From Betaproteobacteria bacterium (GTDB lineage: Bacteria; Pseudomonadota; Gammaproteobacteria; Burkholderiales; Rhodocyclaceae), in assembly GCA_016709965.1 (NCBI GenBank), contig JADJLT010000001.1, forward strand, positions 1,757,001 to 1,821,000: a DNA stretch of 64,000 bases, read 5' to 3'. This document shows positions 17,006-25,858 of this stretch, one piece after another. Numbering within the stretch: position 1 is the stretch's first letter; each line of letters opens with the position of its first letter. Under the pieces are notes generated by a model. That model was not told where the DNA came from. It was given only the letters and a program-made list of their open reading frames with translations, and did not search any database. Position numbers and translations under genes: made by a program.

Positions 17006-19057
17006 ATGGCGATGTCATACATAAAAATTTTTGCGGCTATCGCATACATCGCTCTTGCGGTGCTTTCAACTGATGCTTTAGCCGTCCTGGATGACGACCT
17101 CAGTCTCGAAGACCTGACCAAAACCGAAATTTCGTCGGTTTCCCGACGCAATCAGAGCCTGAGCAACGTGCCGGCTGCTGCCTTCGTGATCACTGCCGAA
17201 GATATCCGCCGCTCCGGCGCACTGGCCTTGCCCGATGTCCTGCGCATGGTGCCGGGCATTCAAGTAGCGCAGATCGACAGCGGGCGATATGCCGTTACGG
17301 CGCGCGGCTTTAACGGTCGCTTTGCCAACAAACTTCAAGTGCTGATCGACGGCCGAAGCGTCTACGACCCATTTTTCTCGGGCACCGACTGGGAATATGA
17401 CCCGATTCCACTTGAAGACATCGAGCGCATAGAAGTTATTCGAGGCGCCGGGGCTGCCATGTGGGGCGTCAATGCAGTCAACGGTGTCATCAACATCATC
17501 AGCCGGCATTCCCGCGCGCAATCTGGCGGTATGGTTTCTACAACTATTGGCACCAATGGTCAGAAGCAACTTTATACCCGAGCAGGCGGAAACATCGATG
17601 CTGATACCTCGTGGAAAATTTCAGCCCAAGGCCGCCATGCCGAACCATCCAAGCAACTGGCCAATGACCGCTACAGCGAAGATAGCCTGAGCAATGGCGT
17701 GGTCGATTTTCGCTTTGATCGGGCACTGTCCGCAGGCAGCGATCTCAGCGTCTGGGCCAATGCTGGCAGTTCATCCGTTGGCGACCTCTACCCGCTGACC
17801 CCCAATCCACTCAATCCTTCCGTACTAATTTCCGTCCCGGTCACGCAAAAGGTATCCAACCAGACCTTGGGGGTCCGCTATCGCTGGCTGACCAATCAGG
17901 GTATTGAGTCTTCTCTGCAAGCCTCGATTGCCAGCACCTCCACGGAGCTCAAGGGGGCGCTGGACGTAGACCACAATCAGTTCGATATTGACTATCAGGG
18001 GCGCTACACCTTTTCCTCACACGATCTGCTATGGGGTGCCAGCCATCGAACGGTCTCGGATGAAATGTGGGCCAGATATGTGGTTGAAATTTCCAAACCC
18101 GAATTTACCCAGCGAACAACCGGTGTCTTCGTTCACGACAACTGGACCCTGATCGACGATACATTGCAACTTGGCCTTGGTGCTCGCTGGGACAAAACCA
18201 ATCTGGGCGGTAATACCTTCTCGCCAAATGCCACGCTGATGTGGACACCGACGCGCAGCGATACGCTCTGGACAAAATATTCGAAGGCGCCACGCATGCC
18301 CGCGCGCGCCGAATACGACATCACGATGCTGACGGGTTTTCGGGCTCCCACCAGCCCATTTGTTCCTCCCGTCGCAATTCGCGCTCAGCCCGGCAGCCAG
18401 CCATTGCGTCAGGAAAAAATGGAAGGCTTCGAAATTGGCTATCGCAAGCAATTTGCCCCGCAAGTTGGCGTAGATATTTCAGTCTACCGTTATCGCTATT
18501 CCGACATCGTATCGGGCACTTTGGGCAGCACCCAGTTTCCAGTCTTTTTTTATGGAATTCCCTTCGCTTATCAAAATATCGATCGCTGCAACTGCGCCAG
18601 CGGTTGGCTGAGCGGTGCTGAACTGAGCGTTGACTGGTTGCTGACACCCATCTGGCGGATGCAATTGTCGTACGCCTACACCCATGTCAACATGGATGAG
18701 TCGACCAACCTGATCGCACAAGGACAAGGCAAGAGTGAGGAACGCTCCACCCCACGCCACTACGGCTCCTTGCGTTCGCAATGGAATATTTCGTCCAGCC
18801 AGCAATTTGACGCCTGGATTCGAGGCTCCTCCGGCCTGTACAGAAGACTGACCCCTTACACCACCGAGATTCACGTATCCGGTTACGTCACGCTCGATTT
18901 GCGCTACGCCGTCAAGCTGAACAAGGATCTGGAGCTGGCACTGACCGGGCGTAATCTGGTCGGCCCAAGGCGCATTGAATACGTGACAGATTATGTCCCG
19001 GCCACACCGGTGATCATTGAGCCGTCGCTGCTCCTTTCGGCGCGCTGGAAGTTCTGA
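17006..19057 (+). CDS. TonB-dependent receptor of a sensor-linked module
   Basis: Outer membrane receptor-like protein of 683 aa. I chose ATG 17006 because it places a hydrophobic signal peptide (IKIFAAIAYIALAVLSTDALA) at the N-terminus; an ATG at 17012 is equally possible and no strong ribosome site is visible. The mature start LSLEDLTKTEISSVSRR, plug motifs ITAEDIRRSGALALPDVLR and IERIEVIRGAGAAMWGVNAV, and the final barrel strand SARWKF are clear. This subgroup commonly lies next to DUF4154 proteins and sensor kinases, as here, so it may report on an extracellular ligand rather than feed metabolism. The ligand is unknown. Confidence 0.85.
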   Translation: MAMSYIKIFAAIAYIALAVLSTDALAVLDDDLSLEDLTKTEISSVSRRNQSLSNVPAAAFVITAEDIRRSGALALPDVLRMVPGIQVAQIDSGRYAVTARGFNGRFANKLQVLIDGRSVYDPFFSGTDWEYDPIPLEDIERIEVIRGAGAAMWGVNAVNGVINIISRHSRAQSGGMVSTTIGTNGQKQLYTRAGGNIDADTSWKISAQGRHAEPSKQLANDRYSEDSLSNGVVDFRFDRALSAGSDLSVWANAGSSSVGDLYPLTPNPLNPSVLISVPVTQKVSNQTLGVRYRWLTNQGIESSLQASIASTSTELKGALDVDHNQFDIDYQGRYTFSSHDLLWGASHRTVSDEMWARYVVEISKPEFTQRTTGVFVHDNWTLIDDTLQLGLGARWDKTNLGGNTFSPNATLMWTPTRSDTLWTKYSKAPRMPARAEYDITMLTGFRAPTSPFVPPVAIRAQPGSQPLRQEKMEGFEIGYRKQFAPQVGVDISVYRYRYSDIVSGTLGSTQFPVFFYGIPFAYQNIDRCNCASGWLSGAELSVDWLLTPIWRMQLSYAYTHVNMDESTNLIAQGQGKSEERSTPRHYGSLRSQWNISSSQQFDAWIRGSSGLYRRLTPYTTEIHVSGYVTLDLRYAVKLNKDLELALTGRNLVGPRRIEYVTDYVPATPVIIEPSLLLSARWKF

Positions 19058-19059
19058 TC

Positions 19060-19611
19060 ATGCCAGCCCGCACGCAATTTTTGTCGCAAATACGCCCCGT
19101 CCGCTGGCTGGTCTTGCTACTGCTAAGCTGTGTGTCGACCGCATTTGCTTTTCCGGAATCGGAGCCTCAGCTGGAGGCTGCCTATCTTGTCAATTTCATG
19201 AAGTACGTCGACTGGCCGGCCAGCAACCGTACAACAACGACAATCTGCCTGTTTGGCCGCGATACTCTGGGTCCATTTCTTGCCGGCTACGAAGGCCGCT
19301 CGGTGGGCGGCAAAGAGTTGCGCATTCGCCGAGCCAACAGCCCTGACGACATGTCGAACTGCCAGCTGGTATACATCCCCGACATCGAAGAAGCCCGAAT
19401 TGGTGTCGTTTTGCGCTGGATTCAGAACATGCCGATACTCGCCGCCAGCAATACTGATGGATTTGCCCGTGCGGGAGGAGGCATCGAACTGGTCCGTAGC
19501 ACAGGCCGCGTCCAATTCATCGTCAATGCCGAAAGCCTCACAAAAAATGGCCTAACGCCAAGTTCGCAAATGTTGCGCCTTGCTCAGAAGGTCATCGGAG
19601 CTGAGCGTTGA
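19060..19611 (+). CDS. YfiR-like periplasmic protein (DUF4154)
   Basis: Periplasmic protein of 183 aa with a signal peptide (VLLLLSCVSTAFA). DUF4154 features are EAAYLVNFMKYVDWP, a Cys in TICLFGRDTLG, a second Cys in NCQLVYIPDIEEA and the C-terminal VQFIVNAESLTKNGLTPSS. In Pseudomonas, YfiR binds and represses the CHASE8 periplasmic domain of the cyclase YfiN. Here the next gene, overlapping by 4 bp, encodes a CHASE8-type sensor kinase, so an analogous inhibitor-sensor pair is likely. It starts 2 bp after the receptor gene. Confidence 0.88.
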   Translation: MPARTQFLSQIRPVRWLVLLLLSCVSTAFAFPESEPQLEAAYLVNFMKYVDWPASNRTTTTICLFGRDTLGPFLAGYEGRSVGGKELRIRRANSPDDMSNCQLVYIPDIEEARIGVVLRWIQNMPILAASNTDGFARAGGGIELVRSTGRVQFIVNAESLTKNGLTPSSQMLRLAQKVIGAER

Positions 19612-21626
19612 GTACGCATCACAGCATTCGCAAACGAATTGCCTTGGCGATTGCTGCCTCGCTCGGTATTGGCCTCCTGCTGTCCTTCCTGACCTTTGCG
19701 GTCCGTGAGGTCGACCAGCGGCGCCAGGCCAAGACGACGGAGTTGTTCGCCATGGCCGATGTGGTGGCCTTCAATGCCTCGGCCGTCATCGAGTTCAACG
19801 ATACCAAGGGCGCCAAGCAATTGCTCAGTTCGTTTGGAGAGCATCCGGATGTATTGACTGTTCGTCTGCTCGGCACCAACTCGAATTTTCATTACCACTT
19901 CGATGCACCCAACCGTACCCTTCCGGCGCAGGTAGCGCTCGGCGACCAGCCGCATAGCGAACGTGCCGTCTATGCCGACTGGTCAAACGTGACCGTGGCC
20001 GTACCTATCCGTTCGGAAGATGGCGTCGTTGGTACGGTCACCATCACCTCCAGCCTGGACACCGTTTGGCGGGCGATTATCTGGAACCTGATGCTCTCCC
20101 TGCTGGCCTTGGCACTGTCATTCGTGATCGCCTTCGCCATCGGCCGCCAGATGCTGGCTTCGATACTCGCCGCCCTTGGCTCACTGACCAATACAGCCCA
20201 ATACGTCGCTGAATCGAAAGACTATTCAAGACACGCGAAAATTTACTCCGATGATGAAATCGGGCGCTTGGGCGACGCCTTCAACGCCATGCTCACCGAG
20301 ATTGCCGAGCGCGACCGCCAGTTGGCGGATCAGCGCGATCATCTGGAAGATACCGTGCAGGAACGCACCCATGCCTTGTCATTGGCCAAGGAAGCCGCCG
20401 AAGCGGCCAGCCGGGCAAAAAGCACCTTCCTGTCGAACATGAGTCACGAACTGCGCACACCGATGAATGCGATCATCGGCATGACCTACATGCTCAAGCG
20501 CAACAATCTGGACGGCAGCCAGATCGACAAGCTGGGCAAGATAGACGGCGCCGCCAATCACCTCCTGCAGCTGCTCAACGACATCCTTGACCTCTCCAAG
20601 ATCGACGCTGAACGAATGACGCTTGAACGGACAGCATTCTCGGTCGATGCCCTGACGCAGGAATTGGCGAATCTGCTTGCCCCGCGTGCCGAATCCGCCC
20701 GCCTGCATTTTGTGCTCGACATCGACCCGCGCCTCAAGGTCATGCGACTTTTGGGCGACCCGCTGCGCTTGCAGCAAATTTTGCTCAACCTTGCCGGTAA
20801 CGCTATCAAGTTCACAGAGCGCGGCGAAGTTCGCGTTGTGGCGCGCATTGCTGAGAATGGTGGAGACAGCGTTCTGCTTGAGCTTTCAGTCTGGGATACC
20901 GGCATCGGTATTGCCCCAGAGGCGATGGATCGCATCTTCAACCCGTTCGAGCAAGCTGATGGCTCGACGACACGAAAATATGGTGGCACCGGTCTGGGCC
21001 TGCCCATCTGCCAGCGCCTCGTGCGACTGATGGGCAGCGAAATTCAAGTAGTCAGCACCCCCGGCGCGGGCAGTGCATTCACTTTTGCCATTCGTCTGCA
21101 GCAAGCTGAAATAGCGCCGACCCGGACAATCGTCACGCCTCAGTGCGGTGACGATGCGGAAGATGCATTGCGGGCCGAGTTTTCCAATTGCCGAATCCTG
21201 GTCGCCGAAGACGACTGGGTGAATCAGGAAGTTGCGCTCGAACTGCTGCAGGTAACGCTCGGCTTTCCAGTGGATATTGCCCCGGATGGCTTGCAGGCCA
21301 TTGATATGGCATTGCGCGATCACTACGACCTGATCCTGATGGACATGCAAATGCCCGAACTTGACGGCCTCGGTGCCACCCAGGCGATTCGTGAAATCCC
21401 CGGTTATGAGAATATTCCAATCATCGCGATGACCGCCAATGCCTTTGCCGAAGATCGCGCCCGCTGCCTGGACGGTGGCATGAACGACTTCATTGCAAAA
21501 CCGGTCAATCCGGACACGCTGTTCGCCGTGATGCTGAAGTGGCTCCGTATCCACGAAGCCGCGCGCGCTCAGCTGGAACAGCTAACCTCTAGACCAGTCG
21601 CCCAATCAGGCGGCAGCGCAGCATAA
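19608..21626 (+). CDS. Hybrid sensor histidine kinase with CHASE8-like sensor domain
   Basis: Inner membrane hybrid kinase of 672 aa starting at TTG 19608, which overlaps the yfiR-like stop. Order of domains: membrane helix (about 13-31); periplasmic CHASE8-like domain (about 32-155) with ADVVAFNASAVIEFND; second helix (about 157-180); HAMP; coiled coil; HisKA with phospho-acceptor His in FLSNMSHELRTPMNAIIG (about residue 283); HATPase with GTGLGLPICQRL; and a receiver domain with Asp in LILMDMQMPELDG (about residue 582). No DNA-binding domain follows, so the output partner is elsewhere. It overlaps selO tail to tail by 58 bp. Confidence 0.9.
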   Translation: MSTHHSIRKRIALAIAASLGIGLLLSFLTFAVREVDQRRQAKTTELFAMADVVAFNASAVIEFNDTKGAKQLLSSFGEHPDVLTVRLLGTNSNFHYHFDAPNRTLPAQVALGDQPHSERAVYADWSNVTVAVPIRSEDGVVGTVTITSSLDTVWRAIIWNLMLSLLALALSFVIAFAIGRQMLASILAALGSLTNTAQYVAESKDYSRHAKIYSDDEIGRLGDAFNAMLTEIAERDRQLADQRDHLEDTVQERTHALSLAKEAAEAASRAKSTFLSNMSHELRTPMNAIIGMTYMLKRNNLDGSQIDKLGKIDGAANHLLQLLNDILDLSKIDAERMTLERTAFSVDALTQELANLLAPRAESARLHFVLDIDPRLKVMRLLGDPLRLQQILLNLAGNAIKFTERGEVRVVARIAENGGDSVLLELSVWDTGIGIAPEAMDRIFNPFEQADGSTTRKYGGTGLGLPICQRLVRLMGSEIQVVSTPGAGSAFTFAIRLQQAEIAPTRTIVTPQCGDDAEDALRAEFSNCRILVAEDDWVNQEVALELLQVTLGFPVDIAPDGLQAIDMALRDHYDLILMDMQMPELDGLGATQAIREIPGYENIPIIAMTANAFAEDRARCLDGGMNDFIAKPVNPDTLFAVMLKWLRIHEAARAQLEQLTSRPVAQSGGSAA

Positions 21627-23068
21627 TCTTCGCAGTCTGGCTGCTCGTCAAATGGCCGACGCAGGCAGGCAAGCAGCCGCTTTACATCGGAAAAATCACC
21701 TGCCTTCGCCTTTCTGATCGCAGCCTCGGCCAGCCAGTTACGCAACACATACTTGGGGTTGGCGGCCAGCATGGACGCCTGCCGCTCGGCATCAGGCCAC
21801 GGGGTCCGGGCCAGTCTGGCTCGCCAGCCATCCAGCCAGAGATCGCAGGCACTGCGGTCGATAAACAGGTCGCGCAAGGCGTTTTCGGATTTTGAGCGAT
21901 TTTCCGGGTTGACCGCAGCAGATAGCTTGGACAGGGTCCGAAAGAACAAGGTGAAATCCGGGCGATGCTCTTGCAGAAAGCCAAAGGTTTCACCAATGAA
22001 ATTCTCGTCATCGGGTAGCGTCTCACGCAGCCCCAGCTTGGCGCACATCAGGCGCTCGAAAGTCAGTGCGAAGGCGTCACCATACGTCTCATCAACGGCC
22101 GCCCGGCCAGCCGCCGGACGCTTCAACAACGGCAGAAAGGCATCTGCCAGACGATAAAGATTCCATTGCCCGACATGCGGCTGGTTGCGGTAGGAGTAAC
22201 GGCCCTGATGATCGGAGTGATTGCAGATATGACCGGCATCGAAGGCTTCCATGAAGCCGAATGGGCCGTAGTCGAGCGTCAGGCCGAGGATGGACATGTT
22301 GTCCGTATTCATCACGCCATGCATGAAGCCGACCGCCATCCAGTGTGCCATCAGCTCGCCGGTCCGGCGGGAAACATCACGCAATAGCGCATCGTAGGGA
22401 TTCGCTGCGGTACGGCATTCCGGCCGGAAGGTGTCGATCACATAGTCGGCCAGTTGCTGCAATTCAAGATGCCGGTCACGCGACGCCCAGTGTTCGAACG
22501 ACCCGAAACGGACAAACCCGGGCGCCACCCGCGCCACCACCGCCGCTGTTTCAATTTCTTCGCGGCGCACCGGCTGATCGGCGCCGATGACGCACAACGC
22601 GCGGGTCGTCGGCACGCCCAATCCGGCCATGGCCTCCGAACACAGAAATTCACGAATTGAGGAACGCAATACGGCTCGTCCATCCGCCCCCCGCGAATAC
22701 GGGGTGCGCCCGGCCCCCTTGAGCTGGATTTCCCAATGTCCAAGCCCATTGCGCAGGCCGCCCAGCAAATGCGCCCGGCCATCACCCAACTGACCCGCCC
22801 AGATGCCGAACTGATGGCCAGAGTAAACCGCAGCCAGCGGCTCGCTACCGGGCATCAATTGATTGCCGGCAAAAATTTCGGCGAACTGCGGACTATCGAG
22901 AAAGCTGGCCGGCAGGCCGAGCATGCCGGCCACTTCATCGCTCACCGCAACAACGTGCGGGTTACGCAGTGGCTGCGGATTCAGTCGGGTATAAAAAGCG
23001 TCGGGCAGCGCAGCAAAGCTGTTGTCAAAAACAGGCAGATCATTCGGGAGGGATTCAGGGGCGTTCAT
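21569..23068 (-). CDS. selO: Protein adenylyltransferase SelO (YdiU)
   Basis: Pseudokinase-fold enzyme that AMPylates proteins on Ser, Thr or Tyr, 499 aa. The start at ATG 23068 gives the family opening DNSFAALPDAFYTRLNPQPL. Active-site segments are QLGDGRAHLLGG, LKGAGRTPYSRGADGRAVLR and NTDNMSILGLTLDYGPFGFM. The C-terminus GLEVSCSS matches the usual CSS ending, so the 3' overlap of 58 bp with the convergent kinase gene is genuine. A dispersed-repeat copy is read in frame as SAAVNPENRSKSENA (about residue 390) in a loop before the conserved ALRDLFIDR. Confidence 0.92.
   Translation of the reverse strand: MNAPESLPNDLPVFDNSFAALPDAFYTRLNPQPLRNPHVVAVSDEVAGMLGLPASFLDSPQFAEIFAGNQLMPGSEPLAAVYSGHQFGIWAGQLGDGRAHLLGGLRNGLGHWEIQLKGAGRTPYSRGADGRAVLRSSIREFLCSEAMAGLGVPTTRALCVIGADQPVRREEIETAAVVARVAPGFVRFGSFEHWASRDRHLELQQLADYVIDTFRPECRTAANPYDALLRDVSRRTGELMAHWMAVGFMHGVMNTDNMSILGLTLDYGPFGFMEAFDAGHICNHSDHQGRYSYRNQPHVGQWNLYRLADAFLPLLKRPAAGRAAVDETYGDAFALTFERLMCAKLGLRETLPDDENFIGETFGFLQEHRPDFTLFFRTLSKLSAAVNPENRSKSENALRDLFIDRSACDLWLDGWRARLARTPWPDAERQASMLAANPKYVLRNWLAEAAIRKAKAGDFSDVKRLLACLRRPFDEQPDCEDYAALPPDWATGLEVSCSS
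21882..21919 (-). repeat. Dispersed A-tract repeat, copy 4 (inside selO)
   Basis: Minus strand: GCTGCGGTCAACCCGGAAAA, then TCGCTCAAAATCCGAAAA. Translated in frame as AAVNPENRSKSEN. Confidence 0.85.
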
Positions 23069-23274
23069 TGTGTCGGGTTTCTGGCAAAGGATTGGGGCTG
23101 TGCCAGCTTGCAGCAAATGGCATGCCGGCTAGCCCAAGATCAGAACATGAAAACCGCAGATGGTTCGCACCGAGCATGTTCCAGCAAGGACAAGCCGAAT
23201 CTGCTCACTGCATTTGCATCAGCGCTAAAATGCGCCTTATTGGGCCGAAGTAGACCCACCTTCAAAGTCAGCCA

Positions 23275-23493
23275 ATGAGCCGCTACCCATTTTCCTTCGT
23301 TGCCCTGACCCTGCTGGGCATTCTTTGCGCAATTCCGGGAATTATCAGTCTGGCCGGATTCGGTGCCAGCCTGCACCCGGTATTGGACGACCCTATGGCC
23401 GGCCTAGCGTTCATTGTGTCGGCAATTGCCCTGATTGGCTCGGGCGCCTTCCCGCTGGTCATCGCCAAGCTCAAGGAAAACGAGAAGCCTTAG
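23275..23493 (+). CDS. Small two-helix membrane protein, unknown function
   Basis: A 72-aa protein with two hydrophobic segments (FVALTLLGILCAIPGIISLAG and AGLAFIVSAIALIGSGAFPL) and a charged tail LKENEKP. I recognise no family. It lies alone on the plus strand between selO and yeeE; a -10-like TAAAAT sits about 45 bp upstream of the ATG. Length, hydrophobic pattern and its position in an otherwise empty gap favour a real gene, but there is no functional evidence. Confidence 0.55.
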   Translation: MSRYPFSFVALTLLGILCAIPGIISLAGFGASLHPVLDDPMAGLAFIVSAIALIGSGAFPLVIAKLKENEKP

Positions 23494-23495
23494 GC

Positions 23496-24593
23496 CTAGC
23501 GCATCAGGCGCCAGTACTGGAACTTCAGCATGGTTGCTGCCCCGAGTACGATGGCCAGAAAGGTAATGATCGACCCCAACGCCAGCGTAGAGATGCCGCT
23601 GATCCCCTGGCCAACCGTACAACCCATGGCCACCACCCCGCCAAAGCCCATCAGCGCTGCACCCATCAAATGACTGGCGGTGTCTTCGACACTGACAAAA
23701 CCTTCCCAGCGAAAATTACCGCTCAGCACCGACCAAGCAAATGAGCCGGCAACTACGCCCAGTGCAGTAGCAATGCCAAAACTCATCGTGCGGCTGGTGT
23801 CTGACCACAGCATCAGCAATTCCAGCGCGTACGCCTGGGGTGCGACAAAACTCAACGCCTCCATGCGTCCGCTATTGGTTGCGAGAAAGGCTTCCTCCAG
23901 TGTTTCCGGATGCTCGGCGATATAACCGAGGTGACCGCTGACGTACCATGCGGCAACGATGGTCAGCCCGATCCCCAATCCCGCGAGGAGGTTGTCGAAG
24001 GTCCGGAAATCACGTTTGAGCAGACATGCTGCGGTCAACCCGCCACCGATGGCCAAAACCGAAAAACGGAAAGCCATCCCCGGATCAAAACCGGCCGCGC
24101 TCAGCAACGCCGGAACGTCCTGTCCGCCTGGAAGAATAATCGCCGCTTTTTGCAGCACGTTAACCCGAAATACGCCGAAGATACCGCGCATTGTCATATA
24201 GGCAACCACCCCGAGTACGACAAAGACCACCAGCGATTTCAGGTTGCCACCACCGATGCGAATCAGTGTCTTCGAGCCGCAACCGGAGGCGAGCACCATG
24301 CCGACGCCAAATGTTGCGCCGCCCACGATGTACGAGAGCCAGGTAAAATTTGGCGTGCGATAAATCGACTTGCCGAGATCGATCAGTCCGCCAAGGTGCA
24401 GCGCTGCGGCACCCAGAATGGCGATGCCAATGGCCAGCAGCCACATCCGCATGCGATTCCAGTCGCTCATGTTAACGATGTCGGAGACCGCCCCCATGGT
24501 GCAGAAATGGGTCTTCTGGCCGATGCCGCCAAAGATGCAACCAATGGCAAACGCCAGCCAGAGGATCAAATTGGCGGAAACAGCTGTTTCCAT
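23496..24593 (-). CDS. YeeE/YedE family sulfur transport protein
   Basis: Membrane protein of 365 aa with two YeeE/YedE (DUF395) repeats. Conserved Cys-containing motifs are GQKTHFCTMGAVSDI near residue 26, LASGCGSKTLIRIGGGNLKS near residue 102 and GCTVGQGISGISTLALGS near residue 325. The thiosulfate transporter TsuA belongs to this family and uses such cysteines; selenium-related paralogues also exist. The start is 2 bp after the queC stop, so it belongs to the queC operon. An opposite-strand copy of the dispersed repeat lies inside (24028-24067). Confidence 0.85.
   Translation of the reverse strand: METAVSANLILWLAFAIGCIFGGIGQKTHFCTMGAVSDIVNMSDWNRMRMWLLAIGIAILGAAALHLGGLIDLGKSIYRTPNFTWLSYIVGGATFGVGMVLASGCGSKTLIRIGGGNLKSLVVFVVLGVVAYMTMRGIFGVFRVNVLQKAAIILPGGQDVPALLSAAGFDPGMAFRFSVLAIGGGLTAACLLKRDFRTFDNLLAGLGIGLTIVAAWYVSGHLGYIAEHPETLEEAFLATNSGRMEALSFVAPQAYALELLMLWSDTSRTMSFGIATALGVVAGSFAWSVLSGNFRWEGFVSVEDTASHLMGAALMGFGGVVAMGCTVGQGISGISTLALGSIITFLAIVLGAATMLKFQYWRLMR
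24028..24067 (+). repeat. Dispersed A-tract repeat, copy 5 (inside yeeE, opposite strand)
   Basis: GCTGCGGTCAACCCGCCACC then GATGGCCAAAACCGAAAAAC. Core and both distal A-tracts match; the proximal one is lost. The yeeE codons on the other strand give SVLAIGGGLTAAC. Confidence 0.7.
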
Positions 24594-24595
24594 AC

Positions 24596-25270
24596 TCAGG
24601 ATCGATAGATCGTCGGGTCAGGCAATCCGGCGGCGGCAAAGCCTTCGGCTCGCAGGCGACAGGAATCACAAACACCGCAGGCGCGGCCATCTTCATCGGC
24701 CTGATAACACGACACGGTCAGACTGTAATCCACGCCCAACGCGGCACCGGTACGAATGATCTCGGTTTTGGACAAGTCGATCAGCGGCGCATGGATGGAA
24801 AGCTTGTGCCCTTCGACCCCGGCCTTGGTCGCCAGATTGGCCATCGTCTCAAAAGCTGCAATGTATTCCGGCCGGCAATCCGGATAACCGGAATAATCCA
24901 CGGCATTCACGCCAACAAAAATATCCAGGCTGCCCAGCACCTCCGCCCAGGCCAGTGCCAGCGACAGCATGATGGTATTGCGCGCCGGCACATAGGTCAC
25001 CGGAATACCGGGCTGCACGCCGTCGGTCGGTACGGCGATACTGGTATCGGTCAGCGCCGAGCCTCCGAATTGGGCCAGACCAAAATTCACGATGCGATGC
25101 TCGGCAGCGCCTAGCGCCTTGACGACACGATCGGCCGCGACCAGTTCTGCGCAGTGTCGTTGCCCATAATTAAAGGACAGGCAATAGGATTCGAATCCCT
25201 GGCTACGGGCAATAGCCAAGCATGTGGCGGAGTCGAGTCCACCGGAAAGGAGTACGACAGCTTTCTTCAT
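24596..25270 (-). CDS. queC: 7-cyano-7-deazaguanine synthase QueC
   Basis: ATP-dependent conversion of 7-carboxy-7-deazaguanine to preQ0 in queuosine synthesis, 224 aa. The PP-loop VVLLSGGLDSATCLA is at residues 5-19, the central motif is YVPARNTIMLSLALAWAE, and zinc ligands are supplied by SCYQADEDGRACGVCDSCRL near the C-terminus. It works after QueE, encoded two genes upstream; the PilZ gene lies between them. Confidence 0.95.
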   Translation of the reverse strand: MKKAVVLLSGGLDSATCLAIARSQGFESYCLSFNYGQRHCAELVAADRVVKALGAAEHRIVNFGLAQFGGSALTDTSIAVPTDGVQPGIPVTYVPARNTIMLSLALAWAEVLGSLDIFVGVNAVDYSGYPDCRPEYIAAFETMANLATKAGVEGHKLSIHAPLIDLSKTEIIRTGAALGVDYSLTVSCYQADEDGRACGVCDSCRLRAEGFAAAGLPDPTIYRS

Positions 25271-25480
25271 GGGGCGTGAATATACCCCAAAAGCGCCCTT
25301 AGCCGAGCAGGTATCTGCTTGTTCACAATCCCTTTTCTACCTCAAAAGGGGGAGACTGGTGAGCCGCATATCCATCCCATCCATATCGGCCGAGGCGTGG
25401 AAAATATCCAATCCAGAGCTTCTCGGTGAGCACATCAAACTTTCTTGTGCAGTGACGAATTCAGCGGATATGACGCGGGT

Positions 25481-25855
25481 TCAATATTCGGCGAGTTGGG
25501 AAAATTCGCGTTCTGCCAGCGCCTCGTTGCCCAAATTCAGCTCAACCAGACGCCGCAGGTGAGTAACACTGTCCAGATCAATTTCACGACAAGCCAAGCC
25601 ATAGTAGTTGGCCATGTGGTGTACGACAGTCGCTTCCATCCGGATCGTCGTTCCTAGCGCGTCCAGACGAATTTTCAGCGTGCCATGGGTCCCAACGTTG
25701 ACGAACATGTTGGCGTTGGGATGGATCAGTGCGCCTTGCAGCGAGAGATCGAGCACTTCGACACCATACTCGCCATCGGGCAAAAAGAGACTGGCTTCAC
25801 TCTGGAAGGCAATGCGGGAAAACTTTCGGCGATTACGTTCCACGTGCGTCTCCAT
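25481..25855 (-). CDS. PilZ domain protein (c-di-GMP receptor-like)
   Basis: Single PilZ domain of 124 aa. Both c-di-GMP-binding motifs are present: the N-terminal RRKFSR (RxxxR) at about residues 9-14 and DLSLQGALIH (D/NxSxxG) at about 36-45. It lies 3 bp downstream of queE and 210 bp upstream of queC. Several diguanylate cyclase or EAL genes in the window could feed it. The target is unknown. Confidence 0.9.
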   Translation of the reverse strand: METHVERNRRKFSRIAFQSEASLFLPDGEYGVEVLDLSLQGALIHPNANMFVNVGTHGTLKIRLDALGTTIRMEATVVHHMANYYGLACREIDLDSVTHLRRLVELNLGNEALAEREFSQLAEY

Positions 25856-25858
25856 TCC

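Noticed and set aside
21496..21530. CCGGTCAATCCGGACAC in the kinase receiver domain
   Set aside because: It encodes the normal receiver motif KPVNPDTL; the A-tracts are absent.
25338..25365. Hairpin CCCTTTT ... AAAAGGG between the queC and PilZ genes
   Set aside because: No T-run follows on the minus strand and nothing connects it to a terminator or preQ1 riboswitch; left unassigned.
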